64,000 nucleotides of DNA, taken from positions 2,542,001 through 2,606,000 of the forward strand of contig OX246690.1 of NCBI GenBank assembly GCA_945909635.1, read 5' to 3'. Shown here one piece after another: positions 1-9,984 of the stretch. The stretch's first letter is position 1, and each line of letters opens with the position of its first letter. The notes below the pieces were generated by a model. That model was not told the origin of the DNA, did no database searches, and saw only the letters and a program-made list of their open reading frames with translations. The position numbers and the translations under genes were made by a program. This stretch comes from Clostridioides difficile_A. GTDB taxonomy: Bacteria > Bacillota > Clostridia > Peptostreptococcales > Peptostreptococcaceae.

Positions 1-1521
1 ATATATTTTTTCAAACTTTTCGTTGTCATTACTACCATATACGATACATAAATTTGGAGCTTGAGGGAATGAATCACTATTTCTATTAGTGAATATAAAT
101 CCATTTGAAATTATTTTTTCTTTTTTTGAAAATATTTTTATATATGAATTTGCTTCATTAGGACTATGCCAACAATCATTAGAATCAATGTTTGTTTTAT
201 TAAATGCTTTATACGTAAGAAGTGCGTCACTAAGAGACCCACTTGCATAAAGTATATATTCATCAGTTTCATTTGCATTTAAAGCTTTTTTAGGAAAAGA
301 TATTGTTATATCATTATTGTAAGCCACTCCTCCATCTGGTAAACACATAGAGAATTTTTTATAAAAAAAATCTAAACATTTTATAGTTACACACCCAGAG
401 TTAGAATTTGAATTTGTTATTTTTATTCTATAATGATTATAAAAAATTTCATTTCTAAAGATATAATTTTTAATTTGATCATGTTTTGGAGCTGGATTTT
501 CTTTAACTGTATGTAAAATAATCCAATTTAATTCATCATTACTAGCCTCTATAGTCCATTCTGTTGCTGACTGTGGAAACTGTTCGTTATTTCCAAAGTG
601 AAACTTATATGAGTTTATTCTTTGAGGTTTTCTTTTGAAACTAACTTGTAATATATGTGGATAGCTATATAATCCACTGTGCCATCCTATTTTGTTACCA
701 AATGCATTGTAAGCATACCTATTTGCATACACACTACTAGCTTTTAAAACATATTCATCTGTCTCATCACTTTCACAAATATTCAGAGGAAATATTTTTT
801 CTCTATAAAAGATATCTAAATTACCATTAATCTCATTCCAAGATATATTATTTTGTATATTTCTATCTGCTATTAATTTATTATCATCTACTTTAACAAA
901 AAAGAATTTTCCATCTGGAGTTGAATTTGATACATCCCTTGGAATTTCGTTATAGCTACAAGTTCCCAATTCTGAAAAATCTCCCACTTTCCCAGCAGTT
1001 GGAGCAGTATATCTACAAGATACTATATCTCCTATCTCCATACCTTCTATTAATGTTCTCTGTGTCAATTTAGATTCTATTGGTGACAATATATGTCCAC
1101 CTTCATCTATATCTATACAGTCAAAGAAAAAATAAACAACAACACTATTTTTATTTATTGATATTTTAATATTATGTAGTTTATTATCTAGGTCTAATTT
1201 TTCATATACTATTTTAGAAAAATTCATAGCGTTACCAGTTCTTGTGCTAAATTGTTCAACTTTACCATCAAGATTAATATCAATTAAATCAGACCTATCG
1301 CTACATACATCACACATTATTCTTACTTTTGAACCAATAAAACTAAAATTAATATCTGTTTCGTCATAAGGAACATTTCTAACATATGTACCTGTTCCAC
1401 CATAACATGAACTCATAGGAACTCTTTTATACAATTCAGAGTAGAATATATTTATACAATCATCATTATACCTTTTCCAACCTTCCTCTGGTTGAGGAAG
1501 GGCGTCTCCAACACTAGCCAT
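1..1521 (-). CDS. Large discoidin-like adhesin/tail protein (3' end outside window)
   Basis: An open frame of 507 codons runs from an ATG at 1521 off the left edge, so the C-terminus is not visible. The start follows the stop of the upstream gene by one base (TAGTATG), which implies translational coupling. Residues about 258-384 look like an F5/8 type C (discoidin) beta-sandwich, with a YAYNAFG...GWHS start and an INSYKFHFGNNEQFPQSATEW core. A second copy begins near residue 424 (LTYKAFNKTN...CWHSPNEANSYI). Such domains bind carbohydrate or cell surfaces and are common on phage tail fibres. Tail or surface adhesin is inferred from these domains and from the neighbours; the exact role is unknown. 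Confidence 0.75.
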   Translation of the reverse strand, partial: MASVGDALPQPEEGWKRYNDDCINIFYSELYKRVPMSSCYGGTGTYVRNVPYDETDINFSFIGSKVRIMCDVCSDRSDLIDINLDGKVEQFSTRTGNAMNFSKIVYEKLDLDNKLHNIKISINKNSVVVYFFFDCIDIDEGGHILSPIESKLTQRTLIEGMEIGDIVSCRYTAPTAGKVGDFSELGTCSYNEIPRDVSNSTPDGKFFFVKVDDNKLIADRNIQNNISWNEINGNLDIFYREKIFPLNICESDETDEYVLKASSVYANRYAYNAFGNKIGWHSGLYSYPHILQVSFKRKPQRINSYKFHFGNNEQFPQSATEWTIEASNDELNWIILHTVKENPAPKHDQIKNYIFRNEIFYNHYRIKITNSNSNSGCVTIKCLDFFYKKFSMCLPDGGVAYNNDITISFPKKALNANETDEYILYASGSLSDALLTYKAFNKTNIDSNDCWHSPNEANSYIKIFSKKEKIISNGFIFTNRNSDSFPQAPNLCIVYGSNDNEKFEKIY

Positions 1522-1522
1522 A

Positions 1523-4500
1523 CTATTCACCTTCTCTTTCTACTGTATCAAGCTTAGCATCTATATAATAATTAGATGTATAATTAGCTGAAAGATTTAA
1601 TTCTTTGTCATATTTTAGTTGAATTTTTAAATCAGATATGTTTAGATTTTTATTTATTAAATCGATTTTCGGATTTACAATTTCATTTACTATTTTCACT
1701 ATCTCTTCTTTATTTACAGACCCTGAGTCTCCTCCAGTTATTGGGAATTTATCTATATTGTTTGGTGGAGGTAAAACTTCATCAAAGTTAATGATATTTG
1801 TATCAATACAATCTTTCACATAAATTTTATAGGCATCAATTATAGCGTCTGAATCCATCAAGAACATTAATTTTATATTATTTGAATTTATTTGTGTAAA
1901 AGTGTTAATATTGCAGTAGGTAAATTCATTATCATCTGTTGAGTATAAAATATTAATACTACCATGACCCAAAAAGAAAGGTTTAAAATGAGTATATATT
2001 TTATCAAATAAAATATTATTTACCTCAAAACATTTACTTGCAAGTATTAACCTTTGATCAGCTTTATAAATTTTAAATCTTTTTATAATACGCCTAACGT
2101 TGTTAAATGTCATTAATAATTCAAATTCATTAAAGCCATCATTATAATTATCTAGCAATAAATTGAAAGAAATATTATTGAAATTATCTACTATAGTTTC
2201 TTTTAATGAATCATTTATAAAAATTTCAAGCTTATTCATTACATTCGATTTATCATTTATTGATAATATTAATTGATTTTCAGATGCTTGGTTTGCCTTC
2301 AATATAGGTTCGTAACAATATAGAATATTTGTTGGTTTAAAATTTTCATTGTATATATTCACATCAGAAATTCTAAACATGCTTAATTCATTAGTAAAAC
2401 GATAATTACCTCCATCACATCTTTTTGACATATATATGTTGTTGCTTGCATGTTCTTGTGGTATTTCAGATAAAGTATCTGTTTTTTTAAGTATACCATT
2501 ATGATAAATCTTTATATATTTGTAGTCTTTAATTTCAAAAGCGAAATGATGGTAAACACTTTTATCGAAGTTTGAATAATCTATAGAAGAATATGAATAT
2601 TCACTAAGATAGAATGTTAATTTTTTAGATTCTGTATAAATTAAATATCCTTTGTTATAAGAAGAAACTCTAGTATCAAATAATATATCTTGTGTACTAT
2701 TATCATTAAACTTCAAATAAAACTCTATTGAAAAGTTTCTAAAGTGAGGATTAAAATTTTGTATTTGCAAATACCCATAACTCATATTATAAAACTTATC
2801 AAATTTACCACCATCAGACATTGTTACTCCATTATTATTTATAACTTTTGGATTATAACTGCTATCCACTACATCAGTGCCGTTTAGAAAAAAAACAGTG
2901 TTTTCATCAAGTCTTTGTCTATAATGATACATCTTTTCTTCTACACTTTTAGCATCATTGTATTCAATAATAAATTTTATTTCATTTTTCCCAATTATAT
3001 ATTTTTCATCATATATAATATCAAATATCAAATTTTCAAAAACATCAATGTATTCTTTTTCTATTTTATTGTTTATATATACTTTAACCTTATTTACAGT
3101 AGTTGTATTTGCTAAAATGTTAAAGATTATATGATGTTCTGTTTGCTCTAGCATCTCAATATTAGGAGAATAATCATATTGCTCTATTGGTAGTTCAAAA
3201 TCTTCTGTCCATCTTGCCACATCAGAAATTCTAATATTAGATATATTTGCATTAACTTTGTTTGTCCAAGCGTCGAAAAATAAAAGTTCATTGCCACAGT
3301 AAATAGATAATTCTTGTTGTAATTTCTTTTCATATGTTTTTATGCCATTCTCAAAACAATATAAAGTAAGATTTTCTTTTGAATAACAAAAAGCTTTATG
3401 TATCCATTTATTAAAGGTTTTACCTCCACAAGTTTCTTTACGAATTATATCCCAAGAACTTCCATTACTACTACAATAAAGAGTTGAAACATCTCCCTCA
3501 TAATATCCTAAAAGTAGGCCATGTTTTAGTCTTTCATTAGTACTAAATATAGCTGCATCATAAACTGAGATTAAATTCTCAAACCATTCTATTGTAAAAC
3601 TGGTGCTTCCATTCAAAGCTATCTCTTCAGATGGAATTTGAATTAATCCAGTATTCGATTTGAATGATTTTCCAAATAAATCATCTTCAACAATCAATAC
3701 ATCTATAGCAGTTACTGTTTTTGGATTTAAACTTAAATCATTAAAAGAATCACCTTTTAGATATAATAAAGTATGTTCATCTATTCCTTGTATATTATAT
3801 ACTTCTTTTATATCATTTATTATACAAATATCAGAATCTAAGTTTTCAGTATATCCACTTAAAAGGATTTCAAATACGTTAATCCAACTACTAGTACTGC
3901 TACATTCTATACTTATATTATTATAATTAGCAGTTGTGACATCAATGTCAACAGTAGTTAAATTATTTGGTACTACTAACGTTTTTTGACCTATTATTTT
4001 TGTACCAGACTTAATTACATAATTATTTTGTGATTCTGGAGATGCACTTACTTTCATTTGTACTTTATTTATATTTGTAGCTTCTTTAAATTCTAGTCTG
4101 AAAATTGCTTCAAAAGTTGAAGACATCCATCGTGTATTTATATTTCCATCTATTGCTTTATCTGGAGTATTATCACTATAAACACTATTAGCTGTAGCCA
4201 TAATTCCTGAAGGTATATAACCATCATTATTCTTAATTAGTGTTATCTTCACATTAAATTTTTTATATACTTTTATTTTTATAGTTTTTAATATTTCATT
4301 TATTTCATTTTCATTATGTTCTTCTATATAAACAACCTTATCTTTGCTACTTACTTTGTTATTGTTTATCTCATATTCTGTCATTACATCATAATTTATA
4401 CCTAAATGTTCTATTTTTAATCCACATTTACCATTAAATTTTGCAAATGCATTCGGAAATATAATTTTATCTTCTTCTACCTTTTTATCACCTAGACTAA

Positions 4501-5203
4501 TTTCTTCTTTTTTATATTTGAAACTAAAATCTACCCTTGCTTCATTTATATATACATCTCTAATATCAGACCAGCCTCCATGAAATGTAATTGTTTTAAA
4601 AAACAAATGTTTATATTCATTTTTAGGAATAGGTACAATAATACTTTTATTTACACTACTGTCACTACCATCTGTTTCAACTAATTTAACAAGCGTTCCA
4701 GTTTCATCTTCTCCCCATACCTCTAAAAACTCATCTTGTAGACATACTGTAACAGACTCTATAAGTTTATTTTCTCTAAAAATCACATCAACACCCTGAT
4801 TGTTAGATGTAGCTTGCCAATAAGTATCTTCGTTACTATCTAAAACATTACCAGCAACATTTTTTCCATAACTCTCCTGTTCGGCTTTAGCAGTTGTTCC
4901 TTCTGGTATAAGTGATAGGTAAATAGAAGCATTGAAATCATTAGTTGCTTTTATTTTTAAAGTTCTTAAAACATTCTGTAACTTAGTTACATCTTCTTCT
5001 GTTATTATATAAGTATTATTTGTAAGTTTTTTATTTATTTTTTTATTACCTGAAACATATTCAATTTCAAATTCATTTTTAAATCCATTATTTATTTCTA
5101 TAACAGAACTTACCTTTCCAGTCTTATTGGCATTTATGGTTATATTTGGAAAAGATATTTCATTTCCTTCTACATTCTTATATCCTAAATCTATTCCTTG
5201 CAT
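1523..5203 (-). CDS. 1226-aa multidomain adhesin-like protein (discoidin and LamG-like)
   Basis: No signal peptide or cell-wall anchor is visible. Two F5/8-type-C-like modules lie near residues 105-225 (NVLDSNEDTYWQAT) and 335-460 (DKAIDGNINTRWMSS). Two concanavalin/LamG-like modules follow near 490-690 (STSFTIEWFENL) and 770-990 (FRNFSIEFYLKF). Each LamG-like module ends in a similar NIRISDVARW / MFRISDVNIY stretch, so this half looks internally duplicated. The C-terminal 60 residues are polar and helical. The gene is closely packed between a coiled-coil gene and the next discoidin gene. The domain set suggests a host-binding fibre of a phage-like particle; this is inference from architecture, since no named homologue was recognised. 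Confidence 0.75.
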   Translation of the reverse strand: MQGIDLGYKNVEGNEISFPNITINANKTGKVSSVIEINNGFKNEFEIEYVSGNKKINKKLTNNTYIITEEDVTKLQNVLRTLKIKATNDFNASIYLSLIPEGTTAKAEQESYGKNVAGNVLDSNEDTYWQATSNNQGVDVIFRENKLIESVTVCLQDEFLEVWGEDETGTLVKLVETDGSDSSVNKSIIVPIPKNEYKHLFFKTITFHGGWSDIRDVYINEARVDFSFKYKKEEISLGDKKVEEDKIIFPNAFAKFNGKCGLKIEHLGINYDVMTEYEINNNKVSSKDKVVYIEEHNENEINEILKTIKIKVYKKFNVKITLIKNNDGYIPSGIMATANSVYSDNTPDKAIDGNINTRWMSSTFEAIFRLEFKEATNINKVQMKVSASPESQNNYVIKSGTKIIGQKTLVVPNNLTTVDIDVTTANYNNISIECSSTSSWINVFEILLSGYTENLDSDICIINDIKEVYNIQGIDEHTLLYLKGDSFNDLSLNPKTVTAIDVLIVEDDLFGKSFKSNTGLIQIPSEEIALNGSTSFTIEWFENLISVYDAAIFSTNERLKHGLLLGYYEGDVSTLYCSSNGSSWDIIRKETCGGKTFNKWIHKAFCYSKENLTLYCFENGIKTYEKKLQQELSIYCGNELLFFDAWTNKVNANISNIRISDVARWTEDFELPIEQYDYSPNIEMLEQTEHHIIFNILANTTTVNKVKVYINNKIEKEYIDVFENLIFDIIYDEKYIIGKNEIKFIIEYNDAKSVEEKMYHYRQRLDENTVFFLNGTDVVDSSYNPKVINNNGVTMSDGGKFDKFYNMSYGYLQIQNFNPHFRNFSIEFYLKFNDNSTQDILFDTRVSSYNKGYLIYTESKKLTFYLSEYSYSSIDYSNFDKSVYHHFAFEIKDYKYIKIYHNGILKKTDTLSEIPQEHASNNIYMSKRCDGGNYRFTNELSMFRISDVNIYNENFKPTNILYCYEPILKANQASENQLILSINDKSNVMNKLEIFINDSLKETIVDNFNNISFNLLLDNYNDGFNEFELLMTFNNVRRIIKRFKIYKADQRLILASKCFEVNNILFDKIYTHFKPFFLGHGSINILYSTDDNEFTYCNINTFTQINSNNIKLMFLMDSDAIIDAYKIYVKDCIDTNIINFDEVLPPPNNIDKFPITGGDSGSVNKEEIVKIVNEIVNPKIDLINKNLNISDLKIQLKYDKELNLSANYTSNYYIDAKLDTVEREGE

Positions 5204-5217
5204 CTTATCACCTCACT

Positions 5218-5739
5218 TTATGTAACATTGTCATTATTTATATCAATCTTACAATCAATTAGATTTTGTATATAGTCATCATTTATCAAAGTATCAGTAA
5301 AACTATTTTTATTCAAATTGGTGTTTTTATGATACTCATCTACAATAAGTTTTGTTTTTGCAAGTTCATCTTCTAAACGATTCACTTCGCCCAATACATT
5401 AACTACAAACTCTTTTAGTTCCAAATTATTACCATTTAGTATAACTATATTTTGTTCTAACACTTTTACTCTTTCAATAAGGGGAGTTATATCAGCTACA
5501 CCACCAGAACCTCCACCAATCTCCCCATTTTCTATCATTCTATTAATAATATCTATATCTTCTCTGTTACTTCTTATATTATTTACATTAATATTTATAT
5601 TGTTGTCTATATCATCTAATTTTTTATTCAATCCAGTAATAGCTTTTATTGGATGTTGATCTTCTATATCCGTATTTTTTAATTGATTATGGTCATTTAA
5701 ATATTCTGTTTTTCCATATCTTTTTATTTTTACACCCAT
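5218..5739 (-). CDS. Coiled-coil phage tail/baseplate-associated protein
   Basis: The protein has 173 residues. The ATG at 5739 is preferred because GGTAGGTGAG lies directly upstream and this start avoids running into the upstream gene; the longer in-frame start at 5790 adds a hydrophobic stretch with no ribosome site. The N-terminal part carries DQHPIKAITGLNKKLDDID, a pattern I associate with tail-fibre and baseplate proteins of clostridial phages. It is followed by long heptad-like helices, a GEIGGGSGG linker and a second helical stretch. It is probably a trimeric stalk or chaperone for the adhesin encoded 14 bases downstream. The function is inferred only. Confidence 0.6.
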   Translation of the reverse strand: MGVKIKRYGKTEYLNDHNQLKNTDIEDQHPIKAITGLNKKLDDIDNNININVNNIRSNREDIDIINRMIENGEIGGGSGGVADITPLIERVKVLEQNIVILNGNNLELKEFVVNVLGEVNRLEDELAKTKLIVDEYHKNTNLNKNSFTDTLINDDYIQNLIDCKIDINNDNVT

Positions 5740-5752
5740 CTCACCTACCACC

Positions 5753-6832
5753 TTACATGAATATAATATTAAAACTATATTTATCATCAATTGTTATGCA
5801 ACTAGAGTCCTTTATTATTTTAATCAAAAACTTAGTTGTAGTTCCAGGCAATAAACTAACCTCTAGTTCTTTAAATAAATCAGAATTTCCACTTGAATCC
5901 CCATATGGCATCAAATAAGCCATGCTATTACCTTTATCATAACTAGAAACTCCTACTATTTTTAAAATTCCAGTTTTAGTAAGATTTCCTTCATTTACTA
6001 CTTTTAACTCATAAACTCTATCTTTACCTTGTACTAATCCTAAATCAAAATCACCATTATTTATATTAGCTTCATCTACAATAAATTTAATTTCTGGTTC
6101 AAATGAATACACATCTCCACCATACAACTTATCTATAGTCACACTGTCAAATAATCTACCTTCACTTTCAACTTCTATCCTTACATTGTTTATTGGAAAA
6201 AGTTTTGATGATAAATCAACTACAACAGAATCTTTAGTATATTTCATATCTATCTTTGTAACTATTTCTTCATTATTTTCATCATATATTTTAATATTTT
6301 GTGTTTTATCAATTCCTATAAGTGTTATAAAATTACTCTTATACATTTCACAATTAAATATTTCTAATGAATTTTTATTGTCATTTAGATAATATCCTAT
6401 AGAATTAGAATCAAGTAATTTTGTACTTCCAAAATCTTCCCAATTTAATCCATCTTTTGATGCTCTAAGATTTAATACAAAGTTCTCAGAATATATTACT
6501 TTTAAATATGAATAATATATTAATTCCATTTCTGCTGATAGTTCGCATTCTATGTAATTTTCTGTAATAGACTTTACTATACAGCCACCATTATTAGATT
6601 CTTTTGGTTCATATCTTATATGTGTTTGAAATACATATCCAGACTCTTTTGGACATGGTATCAATAATTCTGTTTTGTCAACATTTTCAAGTATTTTAAT
6701 AGAATCACCTGTAAAGGTGATTCTATTATTATCACTTGGAAATATATCCCATAGAGGATTCATTGCACCATTGAATTCCTCACTAAATATATGTCCTGTA
6801 GATATTTTATTCAATTTTTTTTTACTCTGCAT
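5753..6832 (-). CDS. Concanavalin-like beta-sandwich protein of the tail block
   Basis: About 359 residues. The N-terminal 170 residues (FSEEFNGAMNPLWDIFPSD, later LRASKDGLNWEDFGSTKL) resemble a concanavalin-A-like DUF1349-type sandwich. The remainder is beta-rich and ends in a module of about 120 residues (FEPEIKFIVDEANINNGDFD). The ATG at 6832 overlaps the stop of the 71-aa gene upstream, giving coupling; a TTG at 6841 is an alternative start. It is probably another accessory or adhesion component of the phage-like structure. I do not recognise the complete protein. Confidence 0.6.
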   Translation of the reverse strand: MQSKKKLNKISTGHIFSEEFNGAMNPLWDIFPSDNNRITFTGDSIKILENVDKTELLIPCPKESGYVFQTHIRYEPKESNNGGCIVKSITENYIECELSAEMELIYYSYLKVIYSENFVLNLRASKDGLNWEDFGSTKLLDSNSIGYYLNDNKNSLEIFNCEMYKSNFITLIGIDKTQNIKIYDENNEEIVTKIDMKYTKDSVVVDLSSKLFPINNVRIEVESEGRLFDSVTIDKLYGGDVYSFEPEIKFIVDEANINNGDFDLGLVQGKDRVYELKVVNEGNLTKTGILKIVGVSSYDKGNSMAYLMPYGDSSGNSDLFKELEVSLLPGTTTKFLIKIIKDSSCITIDDKYSFNIIFM

Positions 6833-7037
6833 GAACTTCAACCCTTATACTAGTTACTTTACATATCTGAAAATTTTCATACCCATATTTTTTCACTAGT
6901 GATTTAGTAGTTGCTATTGCTGATTGTAAAGTTGGCATGTCACATACTACTCTCCAAAATTCATTTGCTTCATTTGGTGGTCCAGATAATACATTTTGAT
7001 TTACTTTCTCTTTGTATTGAATTTGATAATTTACCAT
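6822..7037 (-). CDS. Small conserved-looking phage protein (71 aa)
   Basis: A 71-residue soluble protein with no recognised domain. A good ribosome site (GGAAGGGAAGAG) precedes the ATG, and the 3' end overlaps the next gene by a few codons, as expected in a packed late operon. It has one central helix (TLQSAIATTKSLVKKYG). Small proteins of this kind are frequent among tail genes, but no function can be assigned from the sequence. Confidence 0.55.
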   Translation of the reverse strand: MVNYQIQYKEKVNQNVLSGPPNEANEFWRVVCDMPTLQSAIATTKSLVKKYGYENFQICKVTSIRVEVHAE

Positions 7038-7089
7038 AATATCTCTTCCCTTCTAACATTTTTGATAATTACTTAGTAATTTATACTTG

Positions 7090-9984
7090 TTATTTCCTGA
7101 TTACTCTTCGTCTACCTTTTTCTTTATTATCATGATGTTTAAACATGTAATCTTTAAATGTATCAAGTGCATATGCAACTTGTACTGAATTTTGAATTCC
7201 CAATTTAACTTGTGTACCCTCTATAGATTCACCTGCAATGGTTAACATATCTATCAAATATTCAACAGTTTTATTCGTTTTTCCAAGCTTTCCAAGATAC
7301 TTTATATTAACAGATTTATTGAACATATCTTTTATTTTAAAAACTGCTATATCTATGAAAGATTCCTCATTATCATAAAAAAACAAAATTTCTACTTCTT
7401 TAACTTCTTTTGGAATTGTCAAATCTATATTGTAAGAGGGCTTTTCATCTCCTAAAAATGTATAAATTGCTTCTCCTATATGTATTTCTAACACGCCACT
7501 ATTTTCCATATAAGCTTTAAATTTTAATTGTAAATCAAATTCTTGATTAACTTTAAATTTTACCCCAGAGTTTACACCTTTTTCTTGACTTGATAAAACA
7601 AAATCATTGGTCAATTCTAAGTTATCAATATATAGTATATTTTTTTCTAAATTTCCCAGCGTTTTTTTAGAATAATCAATCTCACAATCTTCTCTTATAT
7701 ACACAACTTCATACTCTGAATTACATAATATACTCATTTCTGCATACCACAAGAAAAGTTTCAATGTTCTTTCAAGATGTGGTATTTTGCATCTATCCCA
7801 ATAGTATTTTTCACCTATATATTTCATGGTTGAATCTATTAAATCTTTTATAGCTTTTTCAGGCTCTATACCAGCATATCTATAAATATTATGCCTCCAT
7901 TGATTGTATAGTGTGTCAAGAACATACTTCATAACAGAAACATCAATATTTATAACATCTATTGCTATATTTGCAAAATAATCTACTGGATTTTCTATAG
8001 GCAATTCAATTACTTGGTTTCCTGCTTGTGTATATTTTTTTACATACTTGTCCTTATCTAATATTATGAGGTTATCACCAAATATCTTATCTTTATATAT
8101 ATTATAATCAAAACCGTTTTTAGGAAGAATCAATTCATCTTGACTTCCATCAATAACCACAAATTCAGGAAAATATTCTGTTGCAACTCCAAAGAAGCCA
8201 TCATTATTTTTATATGTAGGTAACTTTGAAAATTTTAATTCAATTGGCGATTCATTAGATGATACACCTTTAATTTTTTTTATTATTCCAAATTGAATTT
8301 GATACATATTATAGAGATTAGTATTACATTTATATAATTCGTCTATACAACTTGGAATACTTAATAAATTACCCTCTTTATAAAAATTCGTCAGATTTGA
8401 ATCATAAAATATCTTAAAGTCATTTTTTTGTATTGTTCCTTTTTCAAATTCTTTATTTATTAGAAGTGTATATTTGCTACTTTCTAATAGCTTATATATA
8501 TAGTTTTCAAATACATACAATGAAGATTTTGAAAGATATTCTGGTGATATAATTGAGTCAATAAGATACAAATTACCCTCTTGATATTTTCCAAACAACT
8601 CATACTCAGTTATTGATGTTTCCTTATTGTTAGATTTTGATATTAATAAGTTATATTCATCATTTTTAAAATCAAACTTTGGATTGTAGTATTTGGAAAA
8701 TAAATCTGTACTAGAAATATAAATTTTTCGATTGTCAGCCTTTCTTGTATTCATATCTAGGTTATATAAATTAAATGTAGGCTTTCCTTTTATAAAATCA
8801 TAACTATCTAGTATCTCATATATTTGAATATTTGAACCTGCATGTGTAAAAATTTTAATATTATCTACAACATGAAGACTACCATCTATGTTTTTTTCAA
8901 TATTGTCTAGTAAATTATATAACTCTATATAATCTTCACCTTTATATAATTTATATTTAGATTCTAAAAATGTTTGTATTTTACTTGAATATCCCTTTGA
9001 TAAATACTTTTTATCTTCTATAAGTATTTGTTTATTAAAATTATTTCTCAGTTTTATATTCTCATTTATTAAAATCTCTGACATGTTTGGCATATCAATA
9101 AAATAGGGCAAATTAATATATATATTAGATGAAGAATTTGATGTAGATGTTTTATTTTCTTCAATAAAAACATTCCTCAAATCTCCATCTTTTATAAGTT
9201 TTTGTAAATCTATAGATAGATTTTCAGTATAACCTTCAACCAACTTTGGTTTTTCCATAAAGATTTTATTATTTATTGAACTTTTAAGATTTATATAATC
9301 ATTTATATTTATTTTTTTGTCTAAGTCTCTAATATTTTTTTCAAAATCAAGTATGTATGTATCATTTTCTGTTTCACTTATATTTACATCTATATTGTTT
9401 CCAAAAATTTGTTTACTTGGTGTGCCTATCATATCCTCATAATCATAATTTTTTAGATACTTATCAATATTACTTACTTCTGTTATATTGTATTGGAAAG
9501 ATAATGTGTTTTGATTAGTCCGAAATGTATTATAATCATTATTTATTTGAATTTTATTTCTAGTATCTTTATATTCTACAAATAGTAGATATTCTATAAT
9601 TGATTTATCTAAATATTGCTCTTCTCTAATTAAATACTTCAATGCATCATTAAAATTTCTAAATTCCTTAAGACCTTTATAAAAACTTATACATTCATCA
9701 CTATTTTTATCATATAGCTTTTTATATATTTTATTTATACAGATATTCTTAACTGATATTGGTTGTAAAGACTTCTTACTTTTTATAAAAAATTTCTGTT
9801 TTTTACTAATATTCATTGACTTTATATCATTTTTTAACCTCAACAAAGTATTGCCTATATTGCTTTCTGTGTGTTCACACTCTATCTTATAAAATAAACT
9901 TATAGAGTTTTCATCCCCAGAAAGATTATATTTAAAATTAGCACTGACGAAAACGCCAGTGCTAAACTTAAAAGTTGCAATCAT
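7090..9984 (-). CDS. 964-aa phage-like structural protein of unknown function
   Basis: Its ATG directly abuts the TAG of the upstream Ig-like gene (TAGATG), so the two are translationally coupled. The first 600 residues are polar, Asn/Lys/Ile-rich and contain many short beta and helical segments. Residues about 690-760 hold a Trp-rich helical region (LYNQWRHNIYRYAGIEPE, KYYWDRCKIPHLER). Residues about 790-890 look like a carbohydrate-binding beta-sandwich (LTNDFVLSSQEKGVNSGVKF). No enzymatic motif is evident. Size and position suggest a large virion-associated or tail protein; this is an inference. Confidence 0.6.
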   Translation of the reverse strand: MIATFKFSTGVFVSANFKYNLSGDENSISLFYKIECEHTESNIGNTLLRLKNDIKSMNISKKQKFFIKSKKSLQPISVKNICINKIYKKLYDKNSDECISFYKGLKEFRNFNDALKYLIREEQYLDKSIIEYLLFVEYKDTRNKIQINNDYNTFRTNQNTLSFQYNITEVSNIDKYLKNYDYEDMIGTPSKQIFGNNIDVNISETENDTYILDFEKNIRDLDKKININDYINLKSSINNKIFMEKPKLVEGYTENLSIDLQKLIKDGDLRNVFIEENKTSTSNSSSNIYINLPYFIDMPNMSEILINENIKLRNNFNKQILIEDKKYLSKGYSSKIQTFLESKYKLYKGEDYIELYNLLDNIEKNIDGSLHVVDNIKIFTHAGSNIQIYEILDSYDFIKGKPTFNLYNLDMNTRKADNRKIYISSTDLFSKYYNPKFDFKNDEYNLLISKSNNKETSITEYELFGKYQEGNLYLIDSIISPEYLSKSSLYVFENYIYKLLESSKYTLLINKEFEKGTIQKNDFKIFYDSNLTNFYKEGNLLSIPSCIDELYKCNTNLYNMYQIQFGIIKKIKGVSSNESPIELKFSKLPTYKNNDGFFGVATEYFPEFVVIDGSQDELILPKNGFDYNIYKDKIFGDNLIILDKDKYVKKYTQAGNQVIELPIENPVDYFANIAIDVINIDVSVMKYVLDTLYNQWRHNIYRYAGIEPEKAIKDLIDSTMKYIGEKYYWDRCKIPHLERTLKLFLWYAEMSILCNSEYEVVYIREDCEIDYSKKTLGNLEKNILYIDNLELTNDFVLSSQEKGVNSGVKFKVNQEFDLQLKFKAYMENSGVLEIHIGEAIYTFLGDEKPSYNIDLTIPKEVKEVEILFFYDNEESFIDIAVFKIKDMFNKSVNIKYLGKLGKTNKTVEYLIDMLTIAGESIEGTQVKLGIQNSVQVAYALDTFKDYMFKHHDNKEKGRRRVIRK